NCBI GenBank assembly: GCA_020698575.1
Contig: CM036248.1
Span: 23,424,229 to 23,488,228 of the forward strand
Direction of reading: 5' to 3'
Source: Bostrychus sinensis
Lineage: Eukaryota > Chordata > Actinopteri > Gobiiformes > Eleotridae
DNA length: 64,000 nt
Part shown: positions 61,738 to 64,000 of the stretch, in pieces
Layout: each line of letters starts with the position of its first letter
Position numbering within the stretch: the stretch's first letter is position 1
Translations under genes and position numbers: made by a program
The notes under the pieces: model-generated
Told to the model about the DNA's origin: nothing
Database searches by the model: none
Seen by the model: the letters and a program-made list of their open reading frames with translations, nothing else

Positions 61738-64000
61738 GTAGGAAACACACAGAGACTACTGCACTGTATGTCCTTGTAAGAGTGATATTTACTGTCTTAC
61801 ATATGGTATACACTCAAGCTCTTTATGTCAAAGTAAGTACTGTAGATGCAGGACACAGACAGGCAGATGTTAGCATAATTAGATTGGAAAAATAGAAAAT
61901 GTAAAAATGTAAGAAATGTAGTCATGGCTCGAATGACAAGTACTTGTGTGTTGGACAGAGGCAAGGTCACAGTGAGCGGGGGGTACAATACCACCAGCCT
62001 CTGCTTCTGATCATAATGTGCAGCAGGTTCAAACAAATTTGATTTAAGGATAAGGACATTATGTCATCAGAAATCAGACTCTACAAGTAGCTGTGAGGCA
62101 AAGAACTGTAGTCTCTGTTTATATTGTCAAGGACATGAGTCTCTACACCAGACAGATTGAGATAATCACATTTGTTTAGGTTATACCTTATAAAAGATCA
62201 GTTGCTGATGGTAACAACAATTGTATGTATAGACTTGACATACTATAGGCTACAGAATATTAAAAATCCTGTTCCTTGTTTGACTCATTATTGTGTAACA
62301 TCTAATAATTCTGCATTTTTTGAATATAAATCAAAGCTACAGACTTGTATATTAAAATCTGTATTTGCTCCTTTTGCTAGTTATTTTCTGGCTGTAGCAT
62401 TGTGCTGATGCATGTGAACTCTGTCTCCAATAACCTTTGATAAAGTGATGCATACAAACAACTTCATTAGAATAACAGCACACGGCTATGGCCAAACCGG
62501 ATCTGATTTTTGCCCTGGGATGCTAAAGGGCAGCTCGACAAAGGCATGCTAATATTAGATTATAAGAAATGTGTGGGACTTATCAGGTTGTCAGTGGTAG
62601 CTTTAGTATACAGTTATGTGCTCTGTTTTGTTTTGTAATAAGATTGTGTTGTATATGCTAATGTGTTTGAAGTTATTTGTTGGTTGCAAACACTCTTGAA
62701 GTAACCCTTGTTCACACTAGCATTTTGGAAACAAAGAGCACAGAGTACATTCTAATAAGACGAGGATTTATGTCATGCGGTCATCAAGGGTTCTGCTCTG
62801 AGCTGGAGAAGAGAAACACTCAGAAAACACTAGAGTTGTCAAAATATATATATATATTTTAGACATCTCTTAGTAGTAGGGAAAAACACACACAATGTTT
62901 TTCAAAATGATAATACATTGGGATAGCCTAATGAGACCTTAAACCCACATGTGACCTCAAATAAAGTACATGCCATTATTAAAACTGAGTGGAGAGAATG
63001 GAGAGGGATGGAGAGGTATGGAGGGCAGTGAATAATGGAAATGTTGGTGGGACATAATTAAGCAGTGGCACAGCTGAGGAGGAGTAAATGGACTCAGAAG
63101 GTTGATCGAGGGAATGAAGCACGTTTGTCTGCATGTACACAGCGCTACATTGATCAACTGAGAGACAGACAGAGCGCAAGGACAGACGAACAGACCAGAG
63201 CACAAACAAGAATAGTGGAGGACATGATAAAGAGATTGTGAATAGAAATTAGGCAGGGGCTGGTGAAAGAGGAGCAATGGATGACAGAGGGATAGAGGAA
63301 AGGGGCGAGAGGGGAAGAGTAAACCACAGAGTGAGCGAGGGAATTATGCTTGTCAACTCTCGTTAGAGTGACGTGGGCCACGCCTCACACAGGGATGGAC
63401 CAATAGACAAATGTTGGTAAAATTATGTGGAAAAGGTTGTATAGGTTGAGAAGGACAAGACAGTAGTTTCTTTGTTACCTTGGTTATCTTTTTTACTAGC
63501 AAAAAAACAAACAAACAAAACAAACAAATCTACTGCATTTCATTCATTCATTTTTTTATCAGTGTACAATTAAGTGAGTAACTAAACATAGATGCAGGTA
63601 TAGAGCTGACATTTCAAGTTACTCATTAATGTTCTACCCATTCACTGACAGCACAAACTTCAGAAAATCAGAAAATGGTACTGTTGCATGCAGTATGATT
63701 TTAACAAGGGTACAGTTCTAGTTATTACACAGAGCAACATCTGAACCAGTGACTTAAACTGTGGGACCTAATTTTATTCCTGATCATTTTATTGTGGCCC
63801 ACTTTTCACAGTCACCATTTCATTTAACGCAATATTTAGGCTTCTCATAAGCTGCTAAACATTTAATCTATATTCAACCACCCCCAGCCACTTTTTGGAC
63901 CCCAGTTGAGAACTAAACCCACAATCAGTAGTAACAAAATGACTGCTCAGCATGTGGTGTTCACATGGCTAATAAGGTAGACTTGGTTTACGTTTAGCCA
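61738..64000 (+). other. slit3: slit3 intron 33 (5' part, at least 2.26 kb)
   Basis: No exon was found; the next laminin G exon (expected to begin like SVETVNDGQF) is not visible. Low-complexity patches occur at about 62845-62860 (AT) and 63505-63530 (CAAA-type). A purine-rich stretch runs from about 62985 to 63320. Confidence 0.85.

Noticed and set aside
62957..63381. Minus-strand open frames of 75-106 codons near the right edge.
   Set aside because: They are the antisense of a purine-rich (GGAGAG/GACAGA) intron stretch; Ser/Pro/Leu-rich translation with no domain.
1..64000. CRISPR arrays, bacterial operons, phage or viral genes.
   Set aside because: Spliced vertebrate gene structure throughout. 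Repeats are transposon fragments and microsatellites without regular spacer arrays, and no viral coding region was recognised.
61738..64000. A further laminin G exon of slit3 at the right edge.
   Set aside because: No sequence encoding the expected continuation with AG/GT borders in phase 2 was found, so the next exon is taken to lie outside the window.

Overview
The window is vertebrate genomic DNA, almost certainly from a teleost (ray-finned) fish. It holds the middle of one gene, slit3, on the + strand. The identification rests on 27 exons read directly from the sequence. Their concatenated reading frame (3129 bp, 1042 complete codons) follows the Slit3 domain order without a break. Every junction has an AG acceptor and a GT donor, and the codon phase carries across every intron. 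Several peptides are Slit3-like rather than Slit1/Slit2-like, for example RVNTFQDLQ, EDYRSRLSGECF, CEINPDDCEDNDC and LLQTSPCDQ. The fish assignment comes from small introns for so long a gene, Tc1/mariner remnants and several short interspersed families typical of teleosts.

Layout: positions 1-9720 are intron. Exons equivalent to human SLIT3 exons 7-33 then run from 9721 to 61737, and 61738-64000 is again intron. In protein order they give the last repeat and cap of LRR domain D1, complete D2 (the Robo-binding domain), D3 and D4 (the dimerising domain), EGF1-EGF6, and the start of the laminin-G domain. The signal peptide, early D1, the rest of laminin G, the last EGFs and the cystine knot lie outside. 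Exon numbers are inferred by homology.

The one RNA gene is mir-218, in intron 14 between the D2 cap exon and the D3 N-cap exon. This is the host intron reported for human MIR218-2. The 5p mature sequence is intact (30692-30712) and its complementary 3p arm is present (30735-30755).

The rest is intron with repeats: a Tc1/mariner copy with perfect 21-bp ends (29022-29514); a nested cluster in intron 15, where one Tc1-like element sits inside another and both are flanked by a diverged direct repeat; a 628-bp hAT-like element (56156-56783); SINE-like repeats; and many homopolymer and microsatellite tracts. I found no second protein-coding gene on either strand. Functionally, the locus makes a secreted Robo ligand and, from the same primary transcript or an internal promoter, miR-218, which in other vertebrates represses Robo receptors.
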